NCBI GenBank assembly: GCA_001512965.1
Contig: LFRW01000001.1
Location: forward strand, 1-35,560
Origin: Methanomicrobia archaeon DTU008
GTDB taxonomy: Archaea > Thermoplasmatota > Thermoplasmata > Methanomassiliicoccales > Methanomassiliicoccaceae
Direction of reading: 5' to 3'
DNA: 35,560 bases
The notes under the pieces are model-generated. The model was not told the DNA's origin and searched no databases. It was given only the letters and a program-made list of their open reading frames with translations. The position numbers and the translations under genes were made by a program. Below, in pieces: positions 15,193 through 23,594 of this stretch (position 1 is the first letter of the stretch; each line of letters starts with the position of its first letter).

Positions 15193-16842
15193 ATGGGATC
15201 GAGCGATAAACTACTCGAGTTCATATCTGGACGAGGATTCAGGAAAGGCTGGACCGCATTCAATATCATCTTTTTCCTGTCGTTCATCATCCTCCCAACG
15301 GTATTCATTCTGTCCTCTGCGGTGACCGACTGGTCGGACATACAGGAACATGTCCTCAGCGACCCGGCCACCATGGACCTCATCATCAGCGCGGTAGTGG
15401 TGTCCTTCGAGATAGCCGCTATCGTCACCGTAATCGATTTCGTAGCGGGCCTTCCCGTCGCATGGATGATGGCCCGGAAGGAGTTCAGGGGCAAGCAGTT
15501 CCTTGACACCCTGATCGACATGCCTCTTGCGGTTCCCACCGCCGCATTAGGTTTCTCGGCAGCCATATTCTGGGCCGCCACGCCCAACCCGCCGCCCTTC
15601 TCCTTGTCGGCGATCTCATCGCCCATGCTGCTGATAGTCCTGCTGCATGTGGTGTTCTCCTACCCATACATGGTTCGCTCGCTGACCGCCATCCTAGGAG
15701 GTATCGATGAGACATACGAGACGGCGGGAAGGACCCTGGGAGCAAGCCGCCTGACCGCCGTCCGGACCATCACCCTTCCGCTGTTCCGAGCTGGCCTGGT
15801 GACCGGCGCCATCCTATGTTTCGCCCGTTCACTTAGCGAGACCGGCGGCACGATCATCGCCCTTGCCACCCTCTACGGCCGCAAGATGGTGGAGGGAGAC
15901 TTCCAGACCGGGCCCACCCTCATCGGGCTGTGGAAGGATGCCTCGGTAGCCGACCCCACATTGGTGCCCGCCTTGACGTTCGTCAGCATACTATTGATCA
16001 TCCTTGCGCTGGTGCTCCTTGTCGTGCTGAAGGTAGCCATCATGAAGGTAAGGGTACCGCTACGCAAGGTATGGCCCTCTCCGGAGAAATTGCTGAGCAG
16101 GGGCCTTTTCCCCAAGATCAAGGACACTTCGGCCATCCTCTTCCTCCTCATCGTCGTCATCGTCCCTTCGTTCTTCATCTTCACGTATGTTCTGACCGGC
16201 ACTCCTTCCGATGCCGATTGGAACCCTTTCATTGACGCCTTGGTCACGTCGTTCGTGGTGGCTTCGGTGGTGACCGCCATAGACCTCGCGACAGGCATCC
16301 CCATGGCGCTGTACATCGCAAAGAACCGAACGAGCAAGCTCTCGCAGCTGCTAGATGTCTTCGTGAACATTCCTCTCATCGTGCCCACCGCCGCTTTGGG
16401 CTTCTCCCTGGGCCTGTTCTGGAACACGGTCGATCCGGCCGCGATGCCCCCCATCGTCCTGATCATCCTGTCGCATGTGGCCTTCACCTATCCACTCGTG
16501 GTCCGCAACGTGGTCGGAGCAGTGGAAGGGATCGACCCCGCATATGAGGAGACGGCCCGTACGCTTGGTGCCAAGCCGCTGCAGAGCTTCCGCAGGGTAC
16601 TGCTTCCCATGATCAAGGGATCCATATTGGCAGGTGCCATCATGGCCTTCACCAGGAGCCTGGGGGAGACCGGGGCCACGCTGGCGGTCGTTGCCAACGC
16701 CAATACCGCACCGGTGTTCATCGTGAACCTGGTGAACGACCAGTCATATTACCTTGCGGCGATGGCCTGCATAATACTGATCATAATATCGTACGTGTTC
16801 ATGCTGCTGCTGCGTCGCTTCACGCGCGAGGAGGTGGTATAA
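15193..16842 (+). CDS. ABC importer permease, two fused transmembrane domains
   Basis: A 549-residue membrane protein made of two homologous permease halves, about residues 1-280 and 300-549, each with about six membrane segments. Each half carries the cytoplasmic EAA loop that docks an ATPase: ETYETAGRTLGASRLTAVRT near residue 175 and PAYEETARTLGAKPLQSFRR near 450. The paired ISAVVVSFEIAAIVTVIDF / ITLPLFRAGL and FVVASVVTAIDLATG / VLLPMIKGSIL show the duplication. This layout is found in ThiP-, FbpB- and related importers for thiamine, iron, polyamine or phosphonate; the substrate cannot be read. Two ATPase genes follow, but there is no substrate-binding protein gene next to it. Confidence 0.92.
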   Translation: MGSSDKLLEFISGRGFRKGWTAFNIIFFLSFIILPTVFILSSAVTDWSDIQEHVLSDPATMDLIISAVVVSFEIAAIVTVIDFVAGLPVAWMMARKEFRGKQFLDTLIDMPLAVPTAALGFSAAIFWAATPNPPPFSLSAISSPMLLIVLLHVVFSYPYMVRSLTAILGGIDETYETAGRTLGASRLTAVRTITLPLFRAGLVTGAILCFARSLSETGGTIIALATLYGRKMVEGDFQTGPTLIGLWKDASVADPTLVPALTFVSILLIILALVLLVVLKVAIMKVRVPLRKVWPSPEKLLSRGLFPKIKDTSAILFLLIVVIVPSFFIFTYVLTGTPSDADWNPFIDALVTSFVVASVVTAIDLATGIPMALYIAKNRTSKLSQLLDVFVNIPLIVPTAALGFSLGLFWNTVDPAAMPPIVLIILSHVAFTYPLVVRNVVGAVEGIDPAYEETARTLGAKPLQSFRRVLLPMIKGSILAGAIMAFTRSLGETGATLAVVANANTAPVFIVNLVNDQSYYLAAMACIILIIISYVFMLLLRRFTREEVV

Positions 16843-16851
16843 ACGCCAACG

Positions 16852-17937
16852 GTGACGCTGAGCGGGATAGTGAAGAGGTTCTCCGACGTCACTGCCGCCG
16901 ATGGGCTCGATCTGACGGTGAACGATCGGGAATACCTCTGCCTGCTGGGACCCACGGGTGCGGGCAAGACCACCGCGCTGAGGGTGATCGCCGGACTGAC
17001 CGTGCCGGACGAGGGCAAGGTGTTGTTCGACGGGCGCGAAGTTACACACCTGGAGCCTGAGAAGAGGAACGCCGTACTGCTGTCGCAGACCTATTCACTA
17101 TTCCCGACCATGACGGTGGCCGAGAACATCATGTTCGGACCGGACATACGGAAGGTCCCAGAGAAGGACAAGGAACAGATGCTCTTCTCGTTGCTGGACC
17201 TGGTCCGTCTGACCAGCCGGGCCGATTCATATCCCCGCGAACTGTCTGGAGGGATGCAGCAACGATGTGCGCTGGCCAGGGCCATAGCCACCAGTCCAGA
17301 CGTCCTTCTGCTGGATGAGCCGCTACGTGCGCTGGATGCAAGGCTGCGGATCGACCTGCGAAGGGACCTGAAATCGCTGGCCAGGACATTGGGCCTGACG
17401 GTGGTGCATGTCACTCACGATCAGGACGAGGCCCTGGTCATGGCGGACCGCATCGCCATCATACGGGCCGGTAGGATCGTTCAAGTGGGAACGCCGGCAG
17501 AGGTGTTCGATGAGCCGGTGTCGCCCTTCGTGGCGAACTTCGTCGGTCAGTCCAACTTCTTCACCGGAACGGTCGTTCACTCTGGTCCAGAGGGTTCGGT
17601 GGTGGAGGATGAGGCGGGAAATAGGGTAAAGGCCCGCCCGACCGATGTGGCGGTAGGTGAGAAGGCGGTGCTGGCCGTCAAGGTCGGCCACACGCATCTG
17701 CTCAAATTGGATGCGGCGGCTCTAAAGGGCAAGATAGAAAGGATGCTGTTCGAGGGGCGCGTGGTCCATGTCGATGTCGATGTGGCGGGCGCGGGCCGTT
17801 TTTCCGCCAAGATCCCTGCCAGCTACCGAGGGCGCTATCAGGTGGGCGACGATGTCGGCATAGGTTGGAACAGGAACAAGGCCAAGGTCTTCCCCTACCC
17901 GGAGGGGGGCCTGGAGAACGAGCTGAAGGTGGACTAG
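16852..17937 (+). CDS. ABC importer ATPase, first of two
   Basis: A 361-residue ATP-binding subunit of the PotA/FbpC/MalK type. Walker A is GPTGAGKTT near residue 34, the Q-loop is LLSQTYSLFP, the signature is LSGGMQQR, Walker B is VLLLDEPLRALD and the switch histidine lies in HVTHDQDEA. After about residue 235 comes a TOBE-like beta domain, which in this family can sense substrate or regulators. All catalytic residues are intact. GTG 16852 is used because it begins the first strand; the only purine-rich site (GAGGAGGTGG) is rather far upstream. It ends in TAG, and the next base is the ATG of the second ATPase in the same frame, so read-through of that TAG would fuse the two. Confidence 0.92.
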   Translation: MTLSGIVKRFSDVTAADGLDLTVNDREYLCLLGPTGAGKTTALRVIAGLTVPDEGKVLFDGREVTHLEPEKRNAVLLSQTYSLFPTMTVAENIMFGPDIRKVPEKDKEQMLFSLLDLVRLTSRADSYPRELSGGMQQRCALARAIATSPDVLLLDEPLRALDARLRIDLRRDLKSLARTLGLTVVHVTHDQDEALVMADRIAIIRAGRIVQVGTPAEVFDEPVSPFVANFVGQSNFFTGTVVHSGPEGSVVEDEAGNRVKARPTDVAVGEKAVLAVKVGHTHLLKLDAAALKGKIERMLFEGRVVHVDVDVAGAGRFSAKIPASYRGRYQVGDDVGIGWNRNKAKVFPYPEGGLENELKVD

Positions 17938-19023
17938 ATGCCGGTGGTCGAGCTGAAGGGTGTGAGCAAGCGTTTCGGCAAGGTGGTCGCATCATCCGAT
18001 ATAGATCTGCGGATCGAGGATGGAGAATACGTCACCATCCTGGGGCCGTCTGGATGCGGCAAGACGACGCTCATCCGCATGATCGCTGGCATCCTTGAAC
18101 CTAGCGAAGGGCAGGTTCTCATCGGCGGGCGGGACATGAGCGGCATCCCCATAGAGGAAAGGGACATAGGATATGTGTTCCAGAACATCGCGTTGTTCCC
18201 CCACCTCAACATGCTGGAGAACGTGTCCTACGGGCCGATCGTGAAGGACATGAGCGAAGAGGACCGCCAGACTATACCTGTGCGATACCTTGAACTCGTC
18301 AACCTCCTCGACCGCATGAAGGTGTTCCCCTCCGCTCTATCTGGCGGCGAACAGCAGAAGGTGGCTCTGGCCCGAGCACTGGCGTCAGGCGCCCGGCTGC
18401 TGCTTCTGGACGAACCGCTGTCGGCGCTGGATGCCAGGGTGAGGATGGACCTTCGGTACGAGTTGAGGCGCATAACCAAGGACCTTGGGCTCACCGTCCT
18501 CCATGTCACTCACGATCAGGAGGAGGCGATGACCGTCTCGGACAGGATAGTGCTCATGCGGAACGGCCGCATAGTCGAGTCCAATACGCCGGAGATGATG
18601 TATCGGGCACCAAAGGAATTATTCACTGCCAACTTCATTGGGGAGACCAACCTATTGGCCGGCGTGGTCGTGGAGAACAGAGACGATCGCACCCTGGTCG
18701 AGGTGAGGGACGGTACGGTGGTGGAGGCGCAGCCAAGCAAGTTCGAACCCGGAGATGCGGTCGTCATCTCGGTCCGTCCAGAGCGGGTCCATGCTCTGGA
18801 AGAGGGGCTCAATGCCGTGGTGCGCACAATGTCCTTCATGGGTACGTATATAAGGATCACCGCAGAGGCCGATAGCGAGGACATCTTGGGATTTGATGTC
18901 CCAGTTCCGAGAGGTAGGGATTTTAACATCGGAGACAATGTCCATCTGGGTTGGAGCATGGCATCGGCGTTGTTGTATCCTAGACCCCCTGGAGGGATCG
19001 CGGAGGCTGTTAAACTTGAATGA
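17938..19023 (+). CDS. ABC importer ATPase, second of two
   Basis: A second 361-residue ATPase of the same class, clearly divergent in sequence from the first. Walker A is GPSGCGKTT, the Q-loop YVFQNIALFP, the signature LSGGEQQKVALARAL, Walker B LLLLDEPLSALD and the H-loop HVTHDQEEA. The C-terminal TOBE domain contains VVISVRPERVHAL. With a permease of two non-identical halves, the likely assembly is one permease chain with a heterodimer of these two ATPases. The ATG follows directly on the TAG of the first gene with no spacer. Its end overlaps the DUF47 gene by eight bases, so expression of the four genes is probably linked. Confidence 0.92.
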   Translation: MPVVELKGVSKRFGKVVASSDIDLRIEDGEYVTILGPSGCGKTTLIRMIAGILEPSEGQVLIGGRDMSGIPIEERDIGYVFQNIALFPHLNMLENVSYGPIVKDMSEEDRQTIPVRYLELVNLLDRMKVFPSALSGGEQQKVALARALASGARLLLLDEPLSALDARVRMDLRYELRRITKDLGLTVLHVTHDQEEAMTVSDRIVLMRNGRIVESNTPEMMYRAPKELFTANFIGETNLLAGVVVENRDDRTLVEVRDGTVVEAQPSKFEPGDAVVISVRPERVHALEEGLNAVVRTMSFMGTYIRITAEADSEDILGFDVPVPRGRDFNIGDNVHLGWSMASALLYPRPPGGIAEAVKLE

Positions 19024-19702
19024 GCGAAAGTCATTGCTGGAATGGTTCGGGGTAAGGCGTGAATCGATAATCAGGACTGGAATACGAAGCCATGCTATCG
19101 CGGTAGGGGACGCCGCCCTTGAGCTGAACAAGGCCATCTCCGCGCTATGCGGCAATGATGAAGAGGAGGCAACGGATGCGATCAAGCGACTCCTCATCGC
19201 GGAGAACACCGCCGATGAGCTGGAAGCATCGATAAGTGCCGATCTCAGCAAGGGGGACCTTGAACCCCGGGAGAGGGAGGACCTGCTCAGGCTGGTCCGC
19301 CGAATAGACTACATCTCGGATTGGGCCAAGGAGTCGGCGTTAAACCTTCAATTGATACTGGAGGCGGACGTCAGCGTCCCCTGCGACCTGTGGTCTCGCT
19401 ATGCTGAGATGACGGAGGCCCTGGTCCAGGCGACCAAGGCCTTATTGGTCAGCCTTGAGAACCTGGGGGTCAACAACGACAAGGCCACCCAGGCCAGCCG
19501 CGAGGTGGAGAGGCAGGAGCACGTCATCGACGACCTATATTTCTCCACCAAGAAAGCGATCCTCTTCTCCGACACCGATCCCAGGGCTGTGTTCCTTCTC
19601 CGCGACATGCTGCATGGTATCGAGAACTCGGCGGACAGTTGCAAGGATGTAGCAGACATGATCTACATCCTGATCATATCAGATTCTCGAAAGGTCAGGT
19701 AG
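19016..19702 (+). CDS. PhoU-like DUF47 family protein
   Basis: A 228-residue all-helical protein of the DUF47/PhoU-like family. The start LNERKSLLEWFGVRRESI is the usual family N-terminus. Three to four helical hairpins follow with acid-rich motifs, such as DELEASISADL and VERQEHVIDDLYFS, of the kind that bind metals in PhoU. The C-terminal RDMLHGIENSADSCKDVADM is also typical. TTG 19016 is chosen because GGAGG lies nine bases before it (19002-19006) and because longer reading would lie inside the ATPase gene. DUF47 proteins generally sit beside PiT phosphate transporters; here the partner is an ABC importer, which is unusual. It may regulate that transporter, but this is inference. Confidence 0.85.
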   Translation: MNERKSLLEWFGVRRESIIRTGIRSHAIAVGDAALELNKAISALCGNDEEEATDAIKRLLIAENTADELEASISADLSKGDLEPREREDLLRLVRRIDYISDWAKESALNLQLILEADVSVPCDLWSRYAEMTEALVQATKALLVSLENLGVNNDKATQASREVERQEHVIDDLYFSTKKAILFSDTDPRAVFLLRDMLHGIENSADSCKDVADMIYILIISDSRKVR

Positions 19703-19704
19703 AG

Positions 19705-21060
19705 ATGATGTCACAGCGACTGTTCGGGACCAACGGAGTGCGCGGCATAGTCAATGAGGACATGAACGTCCAGTTGGCGATGGACCTGGGCAAGGCCATA
19801 GGCACCTTCATGGGCGGAAAGGTGGCCATCGGCAGCGATCCCAGGACATCCGCAGACATGTTCAAGAGCGCGGTGTCCTGCGGGCTCATGTCGGCTGGTG
19901 CAGATGTCATCGACATAGGTATGGTCCCAACCCCGGTGTTGCAGTTCCATGTCAAGGACAATGCCCTTTCGGGCGGGGTCATGATCACGGCCTCCCACAA
20001 TCCGCCGGAGTTCAACGGCATCAAGTGCGTGGACTCCGACGGTACCGAGATGCCGCGCCACAAGGAGGAACAGATCGAGCAGATATATTTCCAGAGGAGC
20101 TTCCGTTCGCAGGACTGGAGGGGCGTGGGAACGCTCCAACGGTCCACTGGAGCGGTCGATCCGTATCTGCGAAGTGTTAAGTCCCTTGTAGATGTGAAGG
20201 CCATCGACAGGTCCGGTCTAGAAGCCGTGCTGGACTGCGCCAACGGAGCCGGCTCTGCCGCCACACCGCAGCTGCTTGACGACCTTGGCGTAAGGGCCGT
20301 GACGCTCAATTCCAACCCCCGGGGAACGTTCCCGGGCCATCACAGCGAGCCGGTGGAGGAACACCTCCAGGACCTGATATCGTTGGTGAAGGCGTCCGGG
20401 GCCGATCTGGGAATAGCGCACGATGGCGATGCCGACAGAACGATCTTCATCGACGACCGCGGCCGATACCTGTACGGCGACCGGACACTGGCCATTGTGG
20501 CTGAGCACATGGTCAAGGAGAACGGCGGTGGAACGGTCGTTACGCCGGTCTCGTCGTCCATGGCCGTGGAGGATGCGGTCCGCAGGGCGGGCGGCGAGGT
20601 GGTCTACACCCGAGTGGGAGCCCCCGTGGTCGCGAGGAAGATGATAGAGATCGGAGCCGTCTTTGGAGGCGAGGAGAACGGCGGTCTCATCTTTCCACGC
20701 CATCAATATTGCCGTGACGGGGCAATGACGGTCGCCAAGCTGTTGGAGATCATCGCGCTGGAGGGCCCACTGTCCGAACTGGCGGACCGCGTCCCTCAAT
20801 ACTGCCAGGACAAGCGCAAATTGGCTTGCCCTGACGACAAGAAGGAAACGGTCCTCAGAGGACTGGTCGAACACTACCGCGGTGAGCGGGTGGATACCAC
20901 TGACGGCGTCAAGATATTGTTCGAAGGCGGGTGGACGCTGGTCCGGCCCTCGGGGACCGAACCTCTCTTCCGCATATACTCGGAGGCACGAACGGAGGGA
21001 GAGGCTCAGAAACGTTCCTGCGAGTGCCAGTCGGTGCTGGAGGACCTGCTGAAGGACTGA
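19705..21060 (+). CDS. glmM: phosphoglucosamine mutase / phosphohexomutase
   Basis: Alpha-D-phosphohexomutase of 451 residues, the normal archaeal GlmM length. It interconverts glucosamine 6-phosphate and 1-phosphate on the way to UDP-GlcNAc, and archaeal members often also accept mannose or glucose phosphates. RLFGTNGVRGIVNEDM is the N-terminal signature. The active serine is Ser97 in MITASHNPPEFNGIK. The metal loop is DGDADR, the sugar-binding loop is GEENGG and the phosphate-binding loop is RPSGTEPLFRIYSEAR. Two adjacent ATGs (19705, 19708) can start it, two bases after the DUF47 TAG stop. It would supply the UDP-GlcNAc that the WbpB/E/D-like genes ultimately need. Mutase specificity is inferred from overall likeness. 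Confidence 0.9.
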   Translation: MMSQRLFGTNGVRGIVNEDMNVQLAMDLGKAIGTFMGGKVAIGSDPRTSADMFKSAVSCGLMSAGADVIDIGMVPTPVLQFHVKDNALSGGVMITASHNPPEFNGIKCVDSDGTEMPRHKEEQIEQIYFQRSFRSQDWRGVGTLQRSTGAVDPYLRSVKSLVDVKAIDRSGLEAVLDCANGAGSAATPQLLDDLGVRAVTLNSNPRGTFPGHHSEPVEEHLQDLISLVKASGADLGIAHDGDADRTIFIDDRGRYLYGDRTLAIVAEHMVKENGGGTVVTPVSSSMAVEDAVRRAGGEVVYTRVGAPVVARKMIEIGAVFGGEENGGLIFPRHQYCRDGAMTVAKLLEIIALEGPLSELADRVPQYCQDKRKLACPDDKKETVLRGLVEHYRGERVDTTDGVKILFEGGWTLVRPSGTEPLFRIYSEARTEGEAQKRSCECQSVLEDLLKD

Positions 21061-21080
21061 TCGAAACCCTTTCCCACTTC

Positions 21081-21206
21081 ATTTTATTAAACGGTCACAG
21101 GGCAGGCCCGACAATCGGTGCGGGCGGAATTCAAGAAAAACATGGTTGTAACGATGCTTCCGCCGGACGGCGGAAGCGTGCCGGGATTACCCGGAGAGTT
21201 CTCAGC
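21081..21206 (+). ncRNA. strongly folded intergenic element, possible small RNA
   Basis: A convergent spacer between glmM and eIF5A. TTTTATTAAA at 21082-21091 could be a TATA box and would start an RNA near 21112; it could equally be a U-rich terminator for glmM. Downstream, GCTTCCGCC (21156-21164) and GGCGGAAGC (21169-21177) make a perfect 9-base stem with a GGAC loop, and CCGGG-ATTA-CCCGG (21181-21194) makes another. An upstream GGCGGAA (21123-21129) can pair with the same TTCCGCC, so two exclusive folds are possible. No tRNA or known RNA family is recognised. The strand is uncertain. Confidence 0.35.
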
Positions 21207-21590
21207 TTAGACCCTTGTGATCTTTCGCTTACCCATCGCAACCATGTACATGACTTCTTCGCCAGCCTGCAAAGAGTCCTTCAGCTCGGGATCGATAGGC
21301 ATGGAGAAGTTCTCGAACGTCTCCAGGTCCATGATCTCAGCCTCATCGCCCATAATTGCCAGGATCTGCCCCTTCCTCTTATCGATCATGGGCACTTGGA
21401 TCTTGTGTTTCACGGGATGAACGACGCTTCTCTTCTTGCCGTCAAAAAGACCTACCGCGTCGATGCGGCTCTTGGCTTCACCGTGCTTTCCTGGCTTGGA
21501 AGTGTCGATGGATAGGATCTTGCAGGGTTCATCGTCGATAAGCATATAGCGCCCAACTTTGAGCTCCCTGACCTCGGCCTGCGTCCACAT
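21207..21590 (-). CDS. eif5A: translation factor eIF5A
   Basis: A 127-residue archaeal IF-5A that helps ribosomes past stalled peptide bonds, especially proline runs. The N-terminal SH3-like domain has the exposed loop [14 protein letters not shown] with Lys35, the residue converted to hypusine (or deoxyhypusine) from spermidine. The C-terminal OB domain starts near [21 protein letters not shown] 21590 gives the normal N-terminus [13 protein letters not shown]; the longer open frame to 21674 crosses the promoter and is not used. A clear TATA element lies about 45 bases upstream. The hypusine requirement gives a functional link to the polyamine genes aguB-aguA elsewhere in the window, although they are not in one operon. 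Confidence 0.96.
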   Translation of the reverse strand: MWTQAEVRELKVGRYMLIDDEPCKILSIDTSKPGKHGEAKSRIDAVGLFDGKKRSVVHPVKHKIQVPMIDKRKGQILAIMGDEAEIMDLETFENFSMPIDPELKDSLQAGEEVMYMVAMGKRKITRV

Positions 21591-21629
21591 AGTATATCGA
21601 TTGAGGGAAATCACCCCCTGGTTATATAT

Positions 21630-21643
21630 TTTATCACGCAGGA
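21630..21643 (-). promoter_or_regulatory. TATA box of the eIF5A gene
   Basis: On the minus strand this reads AAAATATATAACC, about 45 bases before the ATG at 21590, predicting a leader near 20 bases. It is the most AT-rich element in this stretch. Confidence 0.6.
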
Positions 21644-21696
21644 CCCGACTGGACGGGCACCTGTGGGTGAGCATACGCCACTATGCCGTTGAATCG

Positions 21697-21822
21697 TCAG
21701 CCAACGATGTCCTCGGAAGCAGGTCCATTCACACATCCCTCGTCATACATCTTCATGATGAGGTGCGAAGGAAGTCCGTTGAGACGATGGGGTCGCTCCG
21801 GTGCCGAGATGCGACAATTCAC
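21697..21822 (-). CDS. possible 41-residue protein downstream of nop5
   Basis: A short frame starting at GTG 21822, just after the nop5 stop on the same strand, reading VNCRISAPERPHRLN and later HLIMKMYDEGCVNG. Codon use resembles that of neighbouring genes, and the frame has no stop back into the nop5 tail. There is no convincing ribosome-binding site and I recognise no family. It could instead be chance, or 3' sequence of the nop5 mRNA. Confidence 0.25.
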   Translation of the reverse strand: MNCRISAPERPHRLNGLPSHLIMKMYDEGCVNGPASEDIVG

Positions 21823-21844
21823 GGAGATCGGACCATCGAGGCCT

Positions 21845-22936
21845 TCACCGGCGCCCCTTCCCCATCTTCCTGGGGCGGTCCTTCCCCCCTCTCCGCCTGC
21901 CTTCCTGGGGACGTCGTTTCTTCTCCACCGGAGGGTCTGGGTACTTGGACTGGATCTCCTCCACACGCCGTGCGATATCGTCGTTGAGAGAATCCCCGAT
22001 GTACTCGCCCCCATAATAATCGACCCTGGCGGCGATGGCCAGCTTCCCTCCCATCACCCTCGCCACATTGCCCCTCTGCCAGTATGGCGCTCGGTGTACG
22101 GTCGGATGCTGGAATATTATTCCATGCTTGGGAGGCTTCTTACCTTGGCGGAGGTGCGCGAACATAGCCTTCTCCGCGCCGAGCAACTGTATGGTGCCTG
22201 CCGGCAGTGAAGCCAGGCGGCGCAATCCTCCGGCCAGGGAGATCAATCGGGCTCCCAGGCTGGGGCCGACCACGGCAGAGATGTTGGGCGCGGTCTCCTC
22301 CATGCGTCCCGCTATATACTCTTCCAGGGCCTCTTTCTCCTCATACAACGATGCAAGGGTGGCGGCATACGATCTGATGGCGGTCAGATCCTTCTCGTCC
22401 AGTTCTGCGCCGACGGACTCCAGCTGCAGGTCCAGAACGGACAGGACCTCCTCCCGGAGCCCATTCTGGGATATCAGTTCGGCATAGCGCCGCTCGCGAG
22501 CGTAGTCGCCTAGTTCCGGGAAGTGGAGGCCATACCACTCGTGGAGGCGCTCCGACATCAGATTGATCGTCTCGATGAGGTCGTCCATGCCGCGAACGGC
22601 CTGCAGGATGAACCGGTCGGCGGGAAGCGGCTCCCTGGTCCGTATCTTCCCCAGCTCCACCATGGCCTTCTGTCTCAGCTGTTGCGAGTAGCCGAAATCC
22701 TCGGCGCGGATGAAGGACGAGTCCAGGAACTCCGGCTTGCCCAGACTGGACATTCGAGGCTCCGCGACCTTCATGCGTTTGACCGCCAACCTCTCCTCTT
22801 CCGGAAGCAGTTCTCCCCTCTGGACCTTGGCCAGCTTGGCGGCTATGGCCACTGGGTCCTTCTCGAAGAGAACCTTCTTCACGATCCTGTCTCGGTCGAC
22901 AAGGAAGACCCCGAACCACTTGGTGACCAGTATCAT
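21845..22936 (-). CDS. nop5: Nop5 (Nop56/58) box C/D RNP core protein
   Basis: Scaffold protein of the box C/D small-RNA machine that 2'-O-methylates rRNA; it bridges L7Ae on the RNA and the methyltransferase fibrillarin. In this 363-residue protein the N-terminal fibrillarin-binding region is about residues 1-115 and a long coiled coil about 120-215. The NOP domain then shows ISAVVGPSLGARLISLAGGL, LPAGTIQLLGAEKAMFAHLR and the HGIIFQHPTVHRAPYWQRGN segment. The C-terminal tail is very basic (repeated KKRRP, GRRRGG, RPRKMGKGRR), as is common. ATG 22936 follows GAGGT six bases upstream and lies 28 bases after the aldolase stop. The fibrillarin gene, commonly adjacent in archaea, is not next to it here. 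Confidence 0.95.
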   Translation of the reverse strand: MILVTKWFGVFLVDRDRIVKKVLFEKDPVAIAAKLAKVQRGELLPEEERLAVKRMKVAEPRMSSLGKPEFLDSSFIRAEDFGYSQQLRQKAMVELGKIRTREPLPADRFILQAVRGMDDLIETINLMSERLHEWYGLHFPELGDYARERRYAELISQNGLREEVLSVLDLQLESVGAELDEKDLTAIRSYAATLASLYEEKEALEEYIAGRMEETAPNISAVVGPSLGARLISLAGGLRRLASLPAGTIQLLGAEKAMFAHLRQGKKPPKHGIIFQHPTVHRAPYWQRGNVARVMGGKLAIAARVDYYGGEYIGDSLNDDIARRVEEIQSKYPDPPVEKKRRPQEGRRRGGKDRPRKMGKGRR

Positions 22937-22964
22937 TCAGTTACCTCAATCGGCTCTCGGCCTT

Positions 22965-23594
22965 CTACTTTGCCATGGAGAGGATGCGTTCGACCTCCTC
23001 TTCCGGCAGGTCCTCGGGCTCACCCGCCCTCTCGGCCATTAGCTGCAGGGTGGCGATGTATTCAAGGGTCTCCATGCGGTTGAAGGCGTCCTGCAGGTCC
23101 CTCCCTGTCGCCAGGGCACCATGGCTCTGCATTATGCATGCCTTGGAGAAGCCCAGCTGACGTACCAGCTTCTCCGCCAGGTCGTCGGAGCCCGGAGTAC
23201 CGTAGGCGATGATGGGGACGAAATCCCCCAGAACCATCAGGCCTTCAGGGGTGAGGGCCGTCCTCAATCTGCGGCCCAGCACCGCAAGGGTGGTGCACGA
23301 CAGCGGGTGGCAATGGATGATGGCTCCGACCTCGGGCCGCGAGCGGTATATGCCGGTGTGGAACGGCGTCTCCATGGACGGCCTGTTGTTGCCCTCATAT
23401 TCACCCGTCTCGATGTCCACCAGGATCATCTGTTCCGGGGCCAGCAGTCCCTTGCATGTTCCGGACGGTGTGATGAGCATGGTCCTCTTGTCCAGCCTGC
23501 AGCTCATATTGCCGCCGCTGCCGAAGGTCAGGCGCCTGTCGAAGGCCAGCCTTCCAGTGGCTGCCAGTTGCTTCCTGGCATCCTCCTCGTTCAA
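22965..23594 (-). CDS. class II aldolase/adducin family protein, fuculose-phosphate aldolase-like
   Basis: A 209-residue zinc aldolase. RLTFGSGGNMSCRL is the phosphate-binding N-terminus, and the metal-binding histidines are in GAIIHCHPLSCTTL and MQSHGALATG, as in L-fuculose 1-phosphate aldolase. TTG 23594 is the start: it overlaps the mtnA stop as TTGA and follows GAGGAGG about ten bases upstream. The long open frame extending to 24038 is antisense-like read-through of mtnA. Coupled to MtnA, the likely substrate is 5-methylthioribulose or 5-deoxyribulose 1-phosphate, cleaved to dihydroxyacetone phosphate and an aldehyde. Methylthioribulose-phosphate dehydratase (MtnB), in the same superfamily, is an alternative. 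Confidence 0.87.
   Translation of the reverse strand: MNEEDARKQLAATGRLAFDRRLTFGSGGNMSCRLDKRTMLITPSGTCKGLLAPEQMILVDIETGEYEGNNRPSMETPFHTGIYRSRPEVGAIIHCHPLSCTTLAVLGRRLRTALTPEGLMVLGDFVPIIAYGTPGSDDLAEKLVRQLGFSKACIMQSHGALATGRDLQDAFNRMETLEYIATLQLMAERAGEPEDLPEEEVERILSMAK

Noticed and set aside
18893-19015. N-terminal extension of the DUF47 protein
   Set aside because: It lies wholly inside the ATPase gene in another frame, and TTG 19016 has a strong ribosome-binding site.
21755-21810. Box C/D guide RNA near nop5 (ATGATGA at 21755)
   Set aside because: Box C is good but the D and D' boxes are off by one base each and no closing stem is seen.
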